NCBI GenBank assembly: GCA_028564925.1
Contig: CM053031.1
Span: 166,583,084 to 166,647,083, forward strand
Reading direction: 5' to 3'
Length of the DNA stretch: 64,000 nt
DNA from: Lithobates sylvaticus
Lineage: Eukaryota > Chordata > Amphibia > Anura > Ranidae
Shown in pieces: positions 21,259-32,675 of this stretch (position 1 is its first letter; each line of letters starts with the position of its first letter). The position numbers and the translations under genes were made by a program. The notes below the pieces were generated by a model. It did not search any database and was not told the origin of the DNA. It saw only the letters and a program-made list of their open reading frames with translations.

Positions 21259-22477
21259 TATATTCCCCTTGGCAATAAGCATAAAGGCTAAAAAAAAACC
21301 TACATGGCTCTTGGCCAAAGTTATAAAAGCTATAAATAATAAGAAAAGAGCTTTTAAAAAATATATAAAAAATGAAGGAACACTATCATCATTTAAACGT
21401 TACAAAGGATATAACAGAATATGTAAAAGGAAATCAAGGCCGCAAAAATTATAATGAAGAACATATTGCAAAAGAGAGCTGGACAAATCCCCAAAAATTC
21501 TTCAAATACAATATATTAATAGTAAAAAGGTCAGGTCTGAGCATGTAGGGCCAAAATAATCTGCAGTGGGTGACTGGGGACAAAGAGAAAGCAAATTCAG
21601 CTCTGTGTATACAAAGGAGCTTGGGGGAGCTCATGTTCATAATGTGGATGATATTGGCATAGCACGAACCACTATGGCTCAATATGTATATGGTCCAGAA
21701 ATATTTAGACAGAATACAGGTGAATAAAGCACCTGGACCATATGGCATACACCCATGGATCCTAAAATAATTGAGCTCTGTCATTTTAATGCTATTGTTT
21801 CTAATTTTTAGGGACTCTTTAATGACTGGCATAGTACCACTGGATTGGCCAATGTGATGCCTATTCTTAAAAAGGGCTCAGACAGATTCTTTACCAAGTA
21901 ACTTAACTTATATAGTTGGGTAGATACTGGAGGGTTTAATAAAAGCACTAGACAGCATGGATTCATAATAAGTAGTGGATAATGAATAGTGTTGGGCGAA
22001 TGGCTTGGGTCGAACATTGGCTGTTCACCCATTTGGCGAACACCCAAATTGTTGGGGCATTGTCAGGGCATTCGACCGCTTGTTCGACCCTCAGAACACA
22101 GCACAATGCACTGTGGCTCTGCATAGTGCATTGGAAGCCCTGATTGGCTGAAGCAATGAAGAATTTGCCCAAACAGGGCAAAGAACACTGTCAGAGCCAT
22201 GATTGGAGAAAGTAATGATGACTGTGCCTAATCATGGCTCATTGATCATAGACCCACCCCACAATATAAAAGGTTCCTTCCCAGAGCAGCCATTTGTGGT
22301 GTGAAATTGGAGTGGAGATAAATAGAAGAGGGCTCTGTTCATTGCTACTAGCGAGTTAGTGTGCTATTGTGATTATATTGTGAGCGTAAAGTATCAGGCA
22401 AAGGTGGATGTGGTCTGTCCTCAGGCAGGGCACCATTTTTTCTGTTTAGTGATGTTGCCTGTGCTATCTAGCCACGG

Positions 22478-22713
22478 CATGCAGAGGAGGTGGTGTACTG
22501 GCTTACTAAACCATCCTCATCCTCCTCATCCTCTATCAACCAAGCAGAAACTAGTGTGCAATCCACCGCAGCAGCCATTCTGCCTCCTTGTCCACAGCTA
22601 CTCCTGCCATAGTCCCAGCATCATGCATGGAGGAGTCAGCTGAGTTATTTGAAAACAGCATCATCCACTGGCTCCTTGACGATGCACAGGCATTACTTGA
22701 TTCTGATGGTTGA
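22478..22713 (+). pseudogene. hAT transposase N-terminal remnant
   Basis: Reading from 22478 gives HAEEVVYWLTKP, a serine run and INQAET, matching HAEGLVEWMTKP and serine run LTQAQ in copy A. After a frame change, AELFENSIIHWLLDDAQALL matches PELFEHSVGYMLQEDAQRF there. The remnant ends with a stop near 22713. It shows that copies A and B are one hAT lineage. Confidence 0.75.
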
Positions 22714-22977
22714 GGAAGGTAGGAACATGAGCCTACAGAGATGGGAGAACACTGGTAAATAACAAATTGGCAGTCATGTTCCCCCAGCCACAGCATACTG
22801 GCAAGTTAGTTCCAGTGATGATGAGAATGGTGGGTGTGATGTCACTGAGGCAACTTGGGTGGCCGATGGAGCAGAGGAGGAAAATGAGGGTGAGGCACAA
22901 CCCCAATGAGGCAGCCATTATTGTAAAGTAGAGAGCAGCCACCCTATTCCATCACATTGTGGAGCTATAGCCATAGC

Positions 22978-23143
22978 TCAGCTGGATTCACACCTATGCA
23001 TTTTTTGTGCATTTTTTTTTGCATTTTTGCAGATTTGCACTACAGATCGTGTTCCATAGGAAACCATGGTTCCATTTACCTGGAAGTGCAAATCTGCAAA
23101 ATACAAAAATCACAAAAAATGCATAGGTGTGAATCCAGCCTAA
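22978..23143. mobile_element. Short palindromic MITE in hAT copy B
   Basis: Ends GCTGGATTCACACCTATGCA and its reverse complement GCATAGGTGTGAATCCAGCC enclose about 100 bp, whose arms also pair (TGCAGATTTGCA...). The right flank is TAA; the left flank TCA may be a changed TTA. Confidence 0.75.
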
Positions 23144-24321
23144 GGGAGTCACTGACATCTGGTGAATGCGTTGTGTATTAATTATAGCACCTGGAGGAAC
23201 ACTTACTACAGGGGCAACCCAAGTAACAAGGCATGAATAGCACCCAAGATTGCACTTACACAAAGACTTTTTTGTAACTTTAATAATATTTGTCACTTAT
23301 GTATATGTTTACATTAATGGCATTCATGACATGTCATCTATAATCTTTCTAGGCACTCATTAGTCGTTTTTTTTATGTTATAGCAAGCGCTGCCTGAGAT
23401 TGATTTTATACAGATTAACCCTTTGTTGGAAATACCAGACAGCAACTGCAATATATACATATCAGTATTATTATTGTTTGTTTATTTAGGCATGGGTGTT
23501 TTTCTCTTGTTTATAGTTTGCAAACTTTGCCTCTAGCAGATCAGGCATGGCAAAAACACCAGACATTTGGGTACCACATGCTTGACAAGGCATTTAACCT
23601 CCCACTACTCAGCCCATTGGCGAAAGCAGCTGGTATAGGTTTCATGGGCACAATTAGCAACCAATTCTTCCACACCTGTTTGACAGGGCATATCATTTAC
23701 ATTTTTGACAGCAAGGCCAATTCTTGCTTTCATCAAGAGTACCTCTATAGGTTTACGGTATGAAGTCACCACCAACAGCCAAAACCCAATTTTTCCACAC
23801 TTGTCACTCTTATCCAAAGTCTGTGAAACAGACACCAGAATTTTCCCCAAAAAATCTCTAATCTTGTTCAGAGTGCACTAAATTGTGGCCTCATCATACA
23901 GACTGGCTCATCAAACTATTGTTTATAAAATAAAATAAAGCTTGCAGGGAAATTTTTTTTTTTTTTGCCTTTATAAATGTAATTTTTGTTGCAGCAGGTT
24001 CTATACACTATACAGATGTGCTTCTTAGAATAGAATAGAGGGAAGCCCCCAGGCACAATATTTAAAGGATTTTTTTATTTTTATTGTTTCACTTTAAGCA
24101 TCAAAACGTTGTTTTCATCGATACATGTCCCCCAGTACAGTACCCGGACCCCCATACCCTTTGTATGCCCAATAACTTGCATATAAGCCCTCAAAATGGG
24201 CACGTTTGATTTTTCCAGTTTGGATCCTATAGACTTCAATGGGGTTCGTTATTCGGCTCCAAACTTTTGCAATGTTAGAGAGTCTTGCGAACCAAACCGT
24301 GGGGTGTTTGGCCCATCTCTA

Positions 24322-24559
24322 TTAATGATTCCTACTCCAAATGGTCTAAGGTTGTTAGTGTTATACCCCAAGGTTCAGTGTTGGGACCTTTACTTTTTAA
24401 TACATTTATAAATGATATAGGGTCTGGGATTAAAAGCACAATGTCAGTCTTTGCAGATGACACCAAGCTCTGCAGTGGAATAACATCCTTACAGGATGTC
24501 TCCAACTTACCAGCCAACCTCAATGCGGTTTTTAATTAGGTGACTGTGGAAAATGAGGT
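24322..24559 (+). pseudogene. CR1-like reverse transcriptase core fragment
   Basis: Encodes WSKVVSVIPQGSVLGPLLFN, TFINDIGSGIK and the catalytic SVFADDTKLCSG, followed by LQDVSNLPANLNAVF. The GSVLGPLLF and FADD blocks are RT motifs of CR1/L2-type LINEs. It is truncated at both sides by insertions. Confidence 0.88.
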
Positions 24560-24562
24560 TTA

Positions 24563-25520
24563 CCGCTTCCCGACCGCCCACTGCATATATACGTCAGCAG
24601 AATGGCACGGCCAGGCAAAACCACGTACAGGTAAGTGGCCCTTTAATTGCCTGGCCGTGGGTCACGCGCGCGCTCGCCAGCGGCGCGCTCGCGACCCGGT
24701 CGGGAGCTCCGTGACCCCGGCCACGGGACCAGTGGACCCGATCGCCACTGGTGTCCCGCGATCGGGTCACAGAGCTTCCTACTCTGCCTGTCATTGATCG
24801 GCTGTTCCCTGTCATCGGGAAAGCCGATCAATGACGTCAGACGTCAGCCCCGCCCCCTAATGTAAAAAAAACACACACACGTCACAGCCCATAACCCCTC
24901 CCCTCCCCCTAGTGGTTAACTCTTTCACTGCATGTGTCATTTATACAGGAATCAATGCATTTAAATAGCATTGATTGCTGTATAAATGACAATGGTCCCA
25001 AAAATTGGGCAAAAATGTCCGATGTGTCCGCCATAATGTCGCAGTCACAATAAAAATTGCTGATCGCCGCCATTACTAGTAAAAAAAAAAATATTAATAA
25101 AAATGCTATAAAACTATCCCCTATTTTGTAAACGCTATAACTTTTGCGCAAACCAATCAATAATCGCTAATTGCGATTTTTTTTACCAAAAATATGTAGA
25201 AGAATACGTATCGGCCTAAACTGAGGAAAAAACATTTTTTTATATATTTTTTGGGGATATTTATTATAGCAAAAAGCTAAAAATATTGCATTTTTTTCAA
25301 AATTGTCGCTCTAAATTTTTGTTTATAGCGCAAAAAATAAAAACCGCAGGGGCGATCAAATACCACCAAAAGAAAGCTCTATTTGTGGGAAAAAAAGGAC
25401 GCCAATTTTGTTTGGGAGCCACGTCGCACAACCGCGCAATTGTCAGTTAAAGCGACGCAGTGCCGAATCGCAAAAAGGGGCCTGGTCCTTTGGCTGCCAA
25501 TTAGTCCGGGGCTGAAGTGG
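24563..25520 (-). mobile_element. Non-autonomous TTAA-flanked transposon, second copy
   Basis: The copy is in opposite orientation to 17145-18118; shared blocks include GAATCGCAAAAAG, AGCGACGCAGTGCCG and AGAAAGCTCTATTTGTGGGA. The right flank is TTAA (25521-25524). The left flank has lost one base (TTTA then CCGCTTCC), judged by the LINE reading WKMRF-NVDKC across the site. No coding sequence. Confidence 0.8.
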
Positions 25521-25679
25521 TTAATGTTGATAAATGTAAAGTTATGCACTTGAGGTCTAAAAATATGTACGCATCATACATACTAGGAGTACAACTGGAG
25601 AAATCAATGGTGGAGAGGGTGTTTTGGTAGATCATAAGCTTAATAATAGCATGCAATGCCAAGCTGCAGTTTCAAAAGC

Positions 25680-26400
25680 ATAGTTACATAGTTAAATAGT
25701 CAGTAAGGTTGAAAAAACCTGATACAAATTTGATAATTTACATAAGTCTGCGCAGAAGTAAAATGTTGTGTCACTATACATGTGGATGTAATATTTTAGA
25801 ATAAACTTAATCATGGCAGTTGTTAGGCCTTTTAAAAACTCTGACGATTTTTGAACACCCATATTACATAGTTACATAGTTACATAGTAGTTACATAGTA
25901 GGTGAGGTTGAAAAAAGACACAAGTCCAACCTATGTGTGTGATTACATGTCAGTATTACATTGTATATCCCTGTATGTTGCGGTCGTTCAGGTGCTTATC
26001 TAATAGTTTTTTTAAACTATCGATGCTCCCCGCTGAGACCACCGCCTGTGGAAGGGAATTCCACATATTTGCCGCTCTTACAGTAAAGAACCCTCTACGT
26101 AGTTTAAGGTCAAACCTCTTTTCTTCTAATTTTAATGAGTGGCCACATGTCTTGTTAACTTCCCTATTTTATCCCTATTGTGGGGTCACCAGTACGGTAT
26201 TTATAAATTTAAATCATATCACCTCTCAAGCATCTCTTGTCCAGAGAGAATAAGTTCAGTGCTCGCAACCTTTCCTCGTAACTAATACCCTCCAGACCCT
26301 TTATTAGCTTATTTGACCTTCTTTATACTCTTTAATTTCCAGTACATCCTTCCTGACTGGTGCCCAGAACTGGACAGCATACCCCAGGTGTGGCCAGACC
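25680..26400 (-). mobile_element. CR1-like LINE 3' ends with (TAGTTACA)n tails
   Basis: A short tail fragment (25680-25860) is followed by a longer copy (about 25862-26400) whose minus strand encodes, in broken frames, the ORF2 C-terminus ([19 protein letters not shown]) before a 3' region ending in TTTTTTCAACCTCACCTAC and an octamer tail related to ATGTAACT. The same family ends at 39815-39987 and 58675-59235. Confidence 0.7.
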
Positions 26401-27370
26401 AGAGTCTTACAATGTTGCAGAGAATGTTAAGAAGCAAATATGTTGTCACCTGTATACTGTCTTGACTTTGCTGTCTTTCCTCTCTTCGGTCTCTGCCCCT
26501 TGTTATGTTGCCTTCCTACAAGTTATTAATGATTTGTCATTTGGCTTACACAGTGATCCCAGGCAGGATGCCTTGGGCAATCAGGAAGACACCCAAAGGT
26601 ACCTTGCAATGTCACCTCTTCCACCTGCCATTATATTGTCTATCCCTGGGTAAGCTATATATAGATCAGCTGACACTTATGAATGTATTTTACTGGAAAT
26701 AAAAAAAATGTAATGTCTTGCACTTTTTAATGTGCAAAACAACGTTTTAGATTTATAACCCGTGCGTATACTGTTGCCTATTAGAAACGATTCATTGCCA
26801 ATGCTCCTTTTAGTGGCTATACCCCCGAGCCTAATGTACAGTTCAGTTGATAAAAAGCAGTACAAAAAAGAATAGAGGAAGGGACATACTTCCTTATGAG
26901 AGATCAACCTATTAACCTACCACACTGGGAGAGACCTCTGTCCCTCTGCACCTGGACCTTAGCATCCACACTATTAAATCCAACTGAGATGCAGGGTGTA
27001 GGATTTGGCCCTGAAATAGCAGGTCTGACCAATCCAGCAGTTGCCAGGGTGAGGGGAGAAACACATAGCTCAGGGTGTAGTGATTGCAATAACAGGATCT
27101 ACCAAGGTTGCCAGTGGATATAATCCCAAATTGGTGTCAGAAAGTCTGCATGCATATGTGTTAATTTCTCATTTTGCATGGCTAAATGTGTGGATTGTTG
27201 TAAAATCGCCAGAATAAAGGTGTTAAAATGACATTATATGTGCAAGATGGAGCTTCAGGGATGGTTGTTACAATTTGACATAGATGACCTCTTTCATGCT
27301 TCTTGTAAACCAATTGCTTTTCTTGTCCAAAATGTGCACTTCACTGCTCTCCAAAGAATGTCCCTTTTCC
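26401..27370. other. Unassigned sequence
   Basis: No gene or element is recognised. Short frames at 26360-26653 and 26896-27123 lack any known motif. Confidence 0.5.
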
Positions 27371-27374
27371 TTAA

Positions 27375-27817
27375 AGCAGGACTGTGCTGAAATTTTTTTT
27401 TTTAAAAGCCAGCAGCTACAAATACTGCAGCTGCTGACTTTTAAAAAACGGACATTTACCTGTTCCAGGGTCCAGCGGTGTCGGCAGCAGAGGCCGATCG
27501 ATCGCTCGGCTCTCTGCTGTAGCCGGCGCCATTCTCGGTGAGGGAATCAGGAAGTGGCTTCACTTCCCGATTCCCTACTGCGCATGCGCGAGTCGCACGG
27601 CGCAATGAGAATCTTCAGCGATGTGTGTCCCGGCAGACAGCGCGCTGGGACAGGAACTTGCGTAAACTCCCGTGGGAGTTTATGCCGGAAGTGGGTGCAG
27701 ATACCTGTCTTAGACAGGTATCTGCACCCCCCTTCCCCCTGAAAGGTGCCAAATGTGACACCGGAGGGGGGGAGGGTTCCGAAAAGCGGGAGTTCCACTT
27801 TAGGGTGGAATCCCGCT
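27375..27817. mobile_element. TTAA-flanked MITE (AGCGGGA type)
   Basis: TTAA at 27371-27374 and 27818-27821 flank AGCAGGACTGTGC and (reverse complement of the right end) AGCGGGATTCCACC. Inside is a small palindrome, CAGCAGCTACAAATACTGCAGCTGCTG. The GC-rich middle has no supported gene. A partial minus-strand relative is at 54633-54780. Confidence 0.75.
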
Positions 27818-28063
27818 TTAAGGTGTAGGAATACTGCCACGTCTTGACCTGTATAATTTTCTCTACTATGTTGGGTCATTCATTTGTTGAGTTGTTTTGT
27901 CTCCCTAATGTATGTTTTTTTTAAATTCCTCATTAAACTGCACTGCATTTACCAGGTTGTACAAACTTCTGTCTCAGGGTATTGCTGGGCTTGAAAGACA
28001 CAGAAATGCAATGTTCGAAAGTTTTTCTGACACTCCAGATATGGCATAACTACATATATCACG

Positions 28064-29605
28064 GTAGATTTGCTTTCAAAAGAATTTAATTTTCCCTGGC
28101 GCGCAAACATCAAATATTTGGGGGTTACCCTGGCCGATACTACAAAAAATTTTTATTTATTAAACTTTATCCCCCTCTTGAACGAGATTAAAAATGAAAC
28201 CCTCCGCATGGGATCGCGGCCACTCTCTTGGGCGGGCCGCATTAATGCAATCAAAATGATAATAGCCCCTAAAATAAATTATAAGTTTCAGATGCTCCCC
28301 CTGTCCTTATCTCAAATATTCTTTAAAACCTTGAATCAAATAATCTCACGATTTATATGGGCCAGAAAAAAACCGCGCATCTCAGCTAAGATTCTAACCA
28401 GGGAAAAAAAACAGGGAGGGCTCGCCATCCCGGACTTTGAAAAAACCTTCATGGCAATATCAATCTCAAGGGCAATAGAATGGGCGAAGGACGGGGACAA
28501 GAGATGGAATAGCCTAGAGAACATTGTAAGTAGCACCCACCTAGGACACGAATTATGGAACCCACCCAAAGTTCGCACATTGGGGGAAAAAACTCACGAA
28601 ATAACACGGGTAACACTAGATAATTGGGATAAGATATTCAAAAAGCAGAAATGGAAATATAATTCACCCCTAATAGCCTTAAAAAACAATACACTTTTTC
28701 GACCAGGTAGGGGAGACGTGGGGGGGAATTGGATAAAACAAGAAGGGGCACAATTAAAAGACATTATAAAAGATGGGGAAATATGTACATTTCACAAATT
28801 AAGTTTAAACACGGAGTTAATGCACATTAACCTGTGGAGGTACACTCAGTTAAAACACTTTGTAAGGAGCCTCCCTCAGCCGATACGCGGTATGGACGAG
28901 CTGAATAGCTTGGAGAGCCTTTGCGTACGGGAATCTTCCAAGAACAATATATCTAGGATATACAAATTTTTAATAAATGAAGGGGCACTGAGTGTACCTC
29001 CATACGTCACGAAATGGGAGGAAGAGTTAGGATCACAGTGCACACATTATAATTTAGGGAAAATATTTAAAATTACACATAGAGCTTCGTTTCCCATGAA
29101 ATCAGTGGAAACAAGTTTTAAATGTCTATCTAGGTGGTACCTCACACCCGACAGACTAAGTAAGATACAGGGGAGCTCCGCCACGGACTGTTGGCGGGGA
29201 TGTAATACAAGGGGAACGGCGGCCCATATCTGGTGGGGGTGCCCGGTCATAGCAAAATATTGGAGAGAAATATTAGAACTAATTTGTTATATCACCAAGG
29301 TACAGATACCTGAGGATCCCTGGGTGGTTCTCTTTCACGGGACTGCGACGCCAGGGAAACAATACATCTCATCCTTAATACCTACCCTCTTAAATGAAGC
29401 CAAGAATCTAATTCCGGTGAAGTGGAGAAGGCCTGTTGGCCCGACGACATGGGATTGGATCCTTGGGGTAAACGCGATTCAAAGATTAGAAAGCACCGAA
29501 CTTCACACAGGAGGGCAAGGGGAAAATGGGGAACACAGTAACAAATGGTCAGAATGGAACGACTTCAGAAACTCATGGAGATACTATATCGAGATTTCCC
29601 GATAG
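28064..29605 (+). CDS. L1 ORF2 C-terminal part, uninterrupted
   Basis: The frame is 514 codons, open from the truncation point with no start codon of its own. It has the thumb region after the RT (NIKYLGVTLADTTKNF, LSWAGRINAIKMIIAPKI), FIWARKKPRISAKILTREKK, then a long linker, RWYLTPDRLSKIQ and the knuckle CWRGCNTRGTAAHIWWGCP, ending NSWRYYIEISR. The catalytic FADD lies upstream and is missing, so it cannot mobilise itself. The lack of any stop suggests it is young rather than under selection here. It is a different subfamily from the L1 at 30126-31850. Confidence 0.9.
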   Translation, partial: VDLLSKEFNFPWRANIKYLGVTLADTTKNFYLLNFIPLLNEIKNETLRMGSRPLSWAGRINAIKMIIAPKINYKFQMLPLSLSQIFFKTLNQIISRFIWARKKPRISAKILTREKKQGGLAIPDFEKTFMAISISRAIEWAKDGDKRWNSLENIVSSTHLGHELWNPPKVRTLGEKTHEITRVTLDNWDKIFKKQKWKYNSPLIALKNNTLFRPGRGDVGGNWIKQEGAQLKDIIKDGEICTFHKLSLNTELMHINLWRYTQLKHFVRSLPQPIRGMDELNSLESLCVRESSKNNISRIYKFLINEGALSVPPYVTKWEEELGSQCTHYNLGKIFKITHRASFPMKSVETSFKCLSRWYLTPDRLSKIQGSSATDCWRGCNTRGTAAHIWWGCPVIAKYWREILELICYITKVQIPEDPWVVLFHGTATPGKQYISSLIPTLLNEAKNLIPVKWRRPVGPTTWDWILGVNAIQRLESTELHTGGQGENGEHSNKWSEWNDFRNSWRYYIEISR

Positions 29606-29693
29606 TAGGCCCACACGTTGTATGTCGGAAAAGCCGGAAATATAGGATAAAACTAGGAGCAAGGGAGATAGCCTAAAAATAAGATATACAAAG

Positions 29694-29722
29694 AGGGGAG
29701 GGTGGGGGGGGGTGGGGAGGGG
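29694..29722 (+). repeat. G-rich polypurine tract in L1 3' region
   Basis: Runs of G (GGGG, GGG, G8, GGGG, GGGG) separated by single bases on the sense strand would allow a G-quadruplex. A G-rich purine tract in the 3' untranslated region is known for mammalian L1. Confidence 0.85.
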
Positions 29723-29894
29723 TGTAAAAGGGACCCAGATACAAATCTGTATTGTGATTCCACGTACTTTTATTGATATGATGTACTGATTGATCCCTGT
29801 AAAAATTAATTAAATAAAGATTTAAAAAAAAAAAAAAAAAAAAACTACATATATCACTGTGTTATTCTTCTTCCCTTTATTTGATGTTACTGTG

Positions 29895-31920
29895 TTTTTT
29901 TTTTTTTTAAACTTAGTTTTATTGTAACAACATATAAACAGTCAAATGAGGAATAGGTTAGCATATCAACATAGGTCACTTAAGATGCATTTGAATATGT
30001 CTAACGTAGGTTTAGCAAGTAAAGGCAAAGCTTGTCACCGTGCTGTGTTTGACAGATATATAGTCAGAGATACGGTCAATTGTGTGTGGACAAGGCATTA
30101 GGGTTTAAAATATGTGGTAGTGCATTCATGGGAGAGGTAGGCATTTAGGATGTTTGAGCCAAAGATCCCAGTGCTTTTGGAATTTAGGAATTTGTAGGTG
30201 GGTTTTGGCGTACATAAATTCCATCAGGCAATGGTTATTCAGATAAGGAATTAGCTCTGAGCTAGAAGGGGGGTTGGGGGTTTTCCAATTTTTGGCAATG
30301 GCTATTCGAGTAGCAACAAATACATAGGAGATGACTGTGTGGGAAGATCTGGGCCAGATATCCATGTCGAGACCCAATAGCACCATTTGAGGTGTGATGG
30401 ATACAGGGGTTGGTAGGATAGAGAGGAGGAATCTAGAAAGCATTGTCCAAAACGCGATGAGGGTTGGGCAGTTCCACCAAATGTGTAATGGGGTTCCTGG
30501 AGTTCCACAGTTTATCCAACAGAGGTTGGTGGAAGATGGGTAGATGTGGGTGAGTTTGGTTGGTGTAAGGTACCAGTTGTGAAATAACTTTTGGACAGTT
30601 TGCCAGTGTAGTATACATTTTGAGATTTTCAAAGGCGATTGGAGCAAGCGGTACCATTGTTGGGGGGTGTAGGAGCATTGTAGTAGTCGTTCCCATTTTA
30701 GCTTTTCGTTGGGGTCTTGGAAGTGTGGCAGCTATTGGTAATGAGTTTGTAGATATATCAGATTCCACACCGGTGAGGGGTGTTTAGGTTGAAAAATCTT
30801 GTCATATGCCAGAGTAATAGGTTTTATGACCATTTTACCTTAGATAGGGCTGAGCATATCTTGAGGTATTTGAAAAAATCTTTAGACCCAATGTGCCGGG
30901 TAGCTTGTAGCTGCTGGAAAGACACGAGTGTGGGACTGCAGTGGTCCAGTCAGAGAAATGAATGTTACATGTAAGAGTGTGGAGTGCCTATATATTTGAG
31001 AGCGAACATAACGGGATGCCTTTAGAGCTTTGTATAGTGGCTTAGAATGTCTTGATGATGGCATTGATGGTGTCAAGGAATGTGTGAGTCCCTTGGTGCT
31101 GCAGGACAAGAGCGCTGAGAATCTGTTTGGGATAGGAAGCGAGTGTTGCGCTTTCTATTTGAAACCAGGAGGTTTGTTGCATAGGGTTCCACCAGACCTT
31201 GGCCTGGTCAAGAATAGTTGCTTTATGATATGCTAGAATGTCCGGCACACCCATCCCGCCAGAGGAGATGGGTTTGCATAAAGTGTTGCTTTTAAGACAA
31301 GAACGTTTTCCACTCCAGATGAATATGGTTATGATAGACTGTAGCTTCAATAGTTGCTTTTTGAGAAAGGGTATCAGGATAGTTCGTAACATATATAAGA
31401 CAGGTGGAAGAAGATACATTTTGGCAAGGGAAATTTTACCTGCCCAGGAGACTGGGGTGTGTTGAAGGTCTTGCACTGTTTTCTGAAGCTTGGATACAAG
31501 ATTTTTAAAGTTGATATAGAGTAAACGGGAGGAAGGGGTGATTAGTTGGATGCCCAAATATGTGAGGATGGAGTTAAGGGTCCACGAGAAAGACGTATGG
31601 GCAGTAATGTAACTTTTGGTGCGTTAGATTTGGAGAAGTTAATTTTATAAAAGGAGGCCATACTAAATAAATCTAAGGTGTGGTGAAGTTCAGGGAGGGA
31701 TTTAACAGGATCAGTCAGGGAGATGATGACATCGTCGGCGTAAAGACCGATTTTATGTGTGCTATCACTGGCTGTTATTCCCGATATGAATGGGTTGTCT
31801 CTGATAGATTGGGTTAGGGATTCCATGACAAGGGTGAGAGTGGGCACCCTTGTCGTATCCCATTAGAGATGCAGAAGGGGTATGAGAGTAATCAGGAAGT
31901 CATTACTCTAGCTCTGGTAG
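29895..31920 (-). mobile_element. L1-clade LINE, 5'-truncated, older
   Basis: A T run at 29895-29908 is the poly(A) tail of a minus-strand copy. The coding part extends to about 31920, in the RT domain. I could not find a matching target duplication on the right side. Frameshifts separate the pieces. Confidence 0.82.
30126..31905 (-). pseudogene. L1 ORF2 RT to C-terminus, broken
   Basis: From the 5' side: CISNGIRQGCP-like sequence near 31860, then VMESLTQSIRDNPFISGI and the catalytic IGLYADDVIISL (31847-31542). Next are VSWAGKISLAKMYLLPPVLY, FIWSGKRSCLKSN and GGMGVPDILAYHKA (31557-31042), and finally HNWYLTPTKLTHIYP and CWINCGTPGTPLHIWWNCP (30647-30126). At least three frame changes are present. 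It is closest by eye to the L1 fragment at 1545-2430. Confidence 0.85.
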
Positions 31921-32439
31921 AGGAGTGGAGGGAGGATTGTCCTGTGTTTTTACTGGACCTTGTAAATGTTTTAATTAAAAGTCCAGTCTAGGTAGCCACA
32001 AACTTAAAGCTATTTTTGCCCTTTGTTTTTAGACCCTGTATTTGTTGTTGCTTATTCGTTTTCATCGCTTTCCATTTGTATACTAAGTGCAGAAGCTATT
32101 GAACCTGTAAAGAAACATCTGAAGTAAGATAAGGCTAAACAGTAGAAGAAAACTTTAGCCTGCTTAGTGGTTTTCCTTGTTGGACCTTTGTCTCAACACC
32201 ACATATTTCAAGTACATGGATAACTTCAACAGACAGAAACATAGCCTGGCTATAGTATTGCAAGTATCACTATTTGTAGCTAACCTGTACATGGAGGAGA
32301 ATACAACAAAGATGGGGGCAGGAACATCAAACAAGACACCACATCCCAATTATATAAAAAAAAACAAAGAAAGGACTTGGGGTCCACCAACCCCTGGGAC
32401 TTTAAAGGTGTCACAATAGAAAAAGATAGTACGGGTAAT
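31921..32439. other. Unassigned sequence
   Basis: No gene or named element is recognised; 32177-32419 is open for 80 codons on the plus strand without known motifs. Confidence 0.45.
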
Positions 32440-32569
32440 AAATAATATCCATAAAAATATTTTATTTTACAAATTCATTGAAACATTAAAAATGCATTTC
32501 CAATATGGAGATACAATGAAGTAAGACAGTTATCATATACAGAAGCAAATTTGCTGACAGTTTTTCGTA

Positions 32570-32620
32570 TACCACTCAACATGTTTCGCTCCTCTGAGCT
32601 TCGACAGGAGTTTGGGATAC
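32570..32620 (-). ncRNA. Hammerhead-like motif
   Basis: Minus strand: AACTC (stem I), CTGTCGA in place of CUGAUGA, stem II GCTC-AGAG-GAGC, GAAAC, ATGTT, then GAGTGG (stem I). The stems and GAAA box are good, but the first core box differs at two positions, so activity is doubtful. Confidence 0.4.
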
Positions 32621-32675
32621 ACTAGAAATAAGTAAAAAAAAAGACTTCATAGCACAAATGAAATGCATATAGTAT

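Larger units (their letters stand above)
21987..24321 (+). mobile_element. hAT transposon copy B, internally deleted
   Basis: The ends are TAGTGTTGGGCGAATGGC at the left and GGCCCATCTCTA at the right. The flanks ATAATGAA (21979-21986) and TTAATGAT (24322-24329) share six of eight bases, consistent with an aged 8-bp duplication. It holds a broken transposase N-terminus (22478-22713) and a palindromic MITE (22978-23143) and lacks the catalytic region. Confidence 0.75.
21260..25679 (+). mobile_element. CR1-like LINE, broken, with two nested elements
   Basis: The pieces are collinear on the plus strand. 21269-21454 is the lysine-rich linker between endonuclease and RT (KPTWLLAKVIKAINNKKRAFKKY). 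About 21480-21960 is the front of the RT in broken frames (VNKAPGPYGIH-like, SLMTGIVPLDW). 24322-24559 is the RT core, and 25521-25679 is the region after it (NVDKCKVMHLRSKN). A hAT (21987-24321) and a TTAA element (24563-25520) were inserted. About 100 residues of RT that should lie between the two sides of the hAT are absent. The clade could be CR1, L2 or Rex1. Confidence 0.75.
28063..29842 (+). mobile_element. L1-clade LINE, 5'-truncated, young-looking
   Basis: A perfect 15-bp target duplication AACTACATATATCAC flanks the copy at 28048-28062 and 29843-29857. It begins inside the RT region of ORF2, stays open to the natural stop, then has a 200-bp 3' region with a G-rich tract, AATAAAG near 29813, and poly(A). 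Intact frame, clean poly(A) and perfect duplication all point to a recent insertion. Confidence 0.95.
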
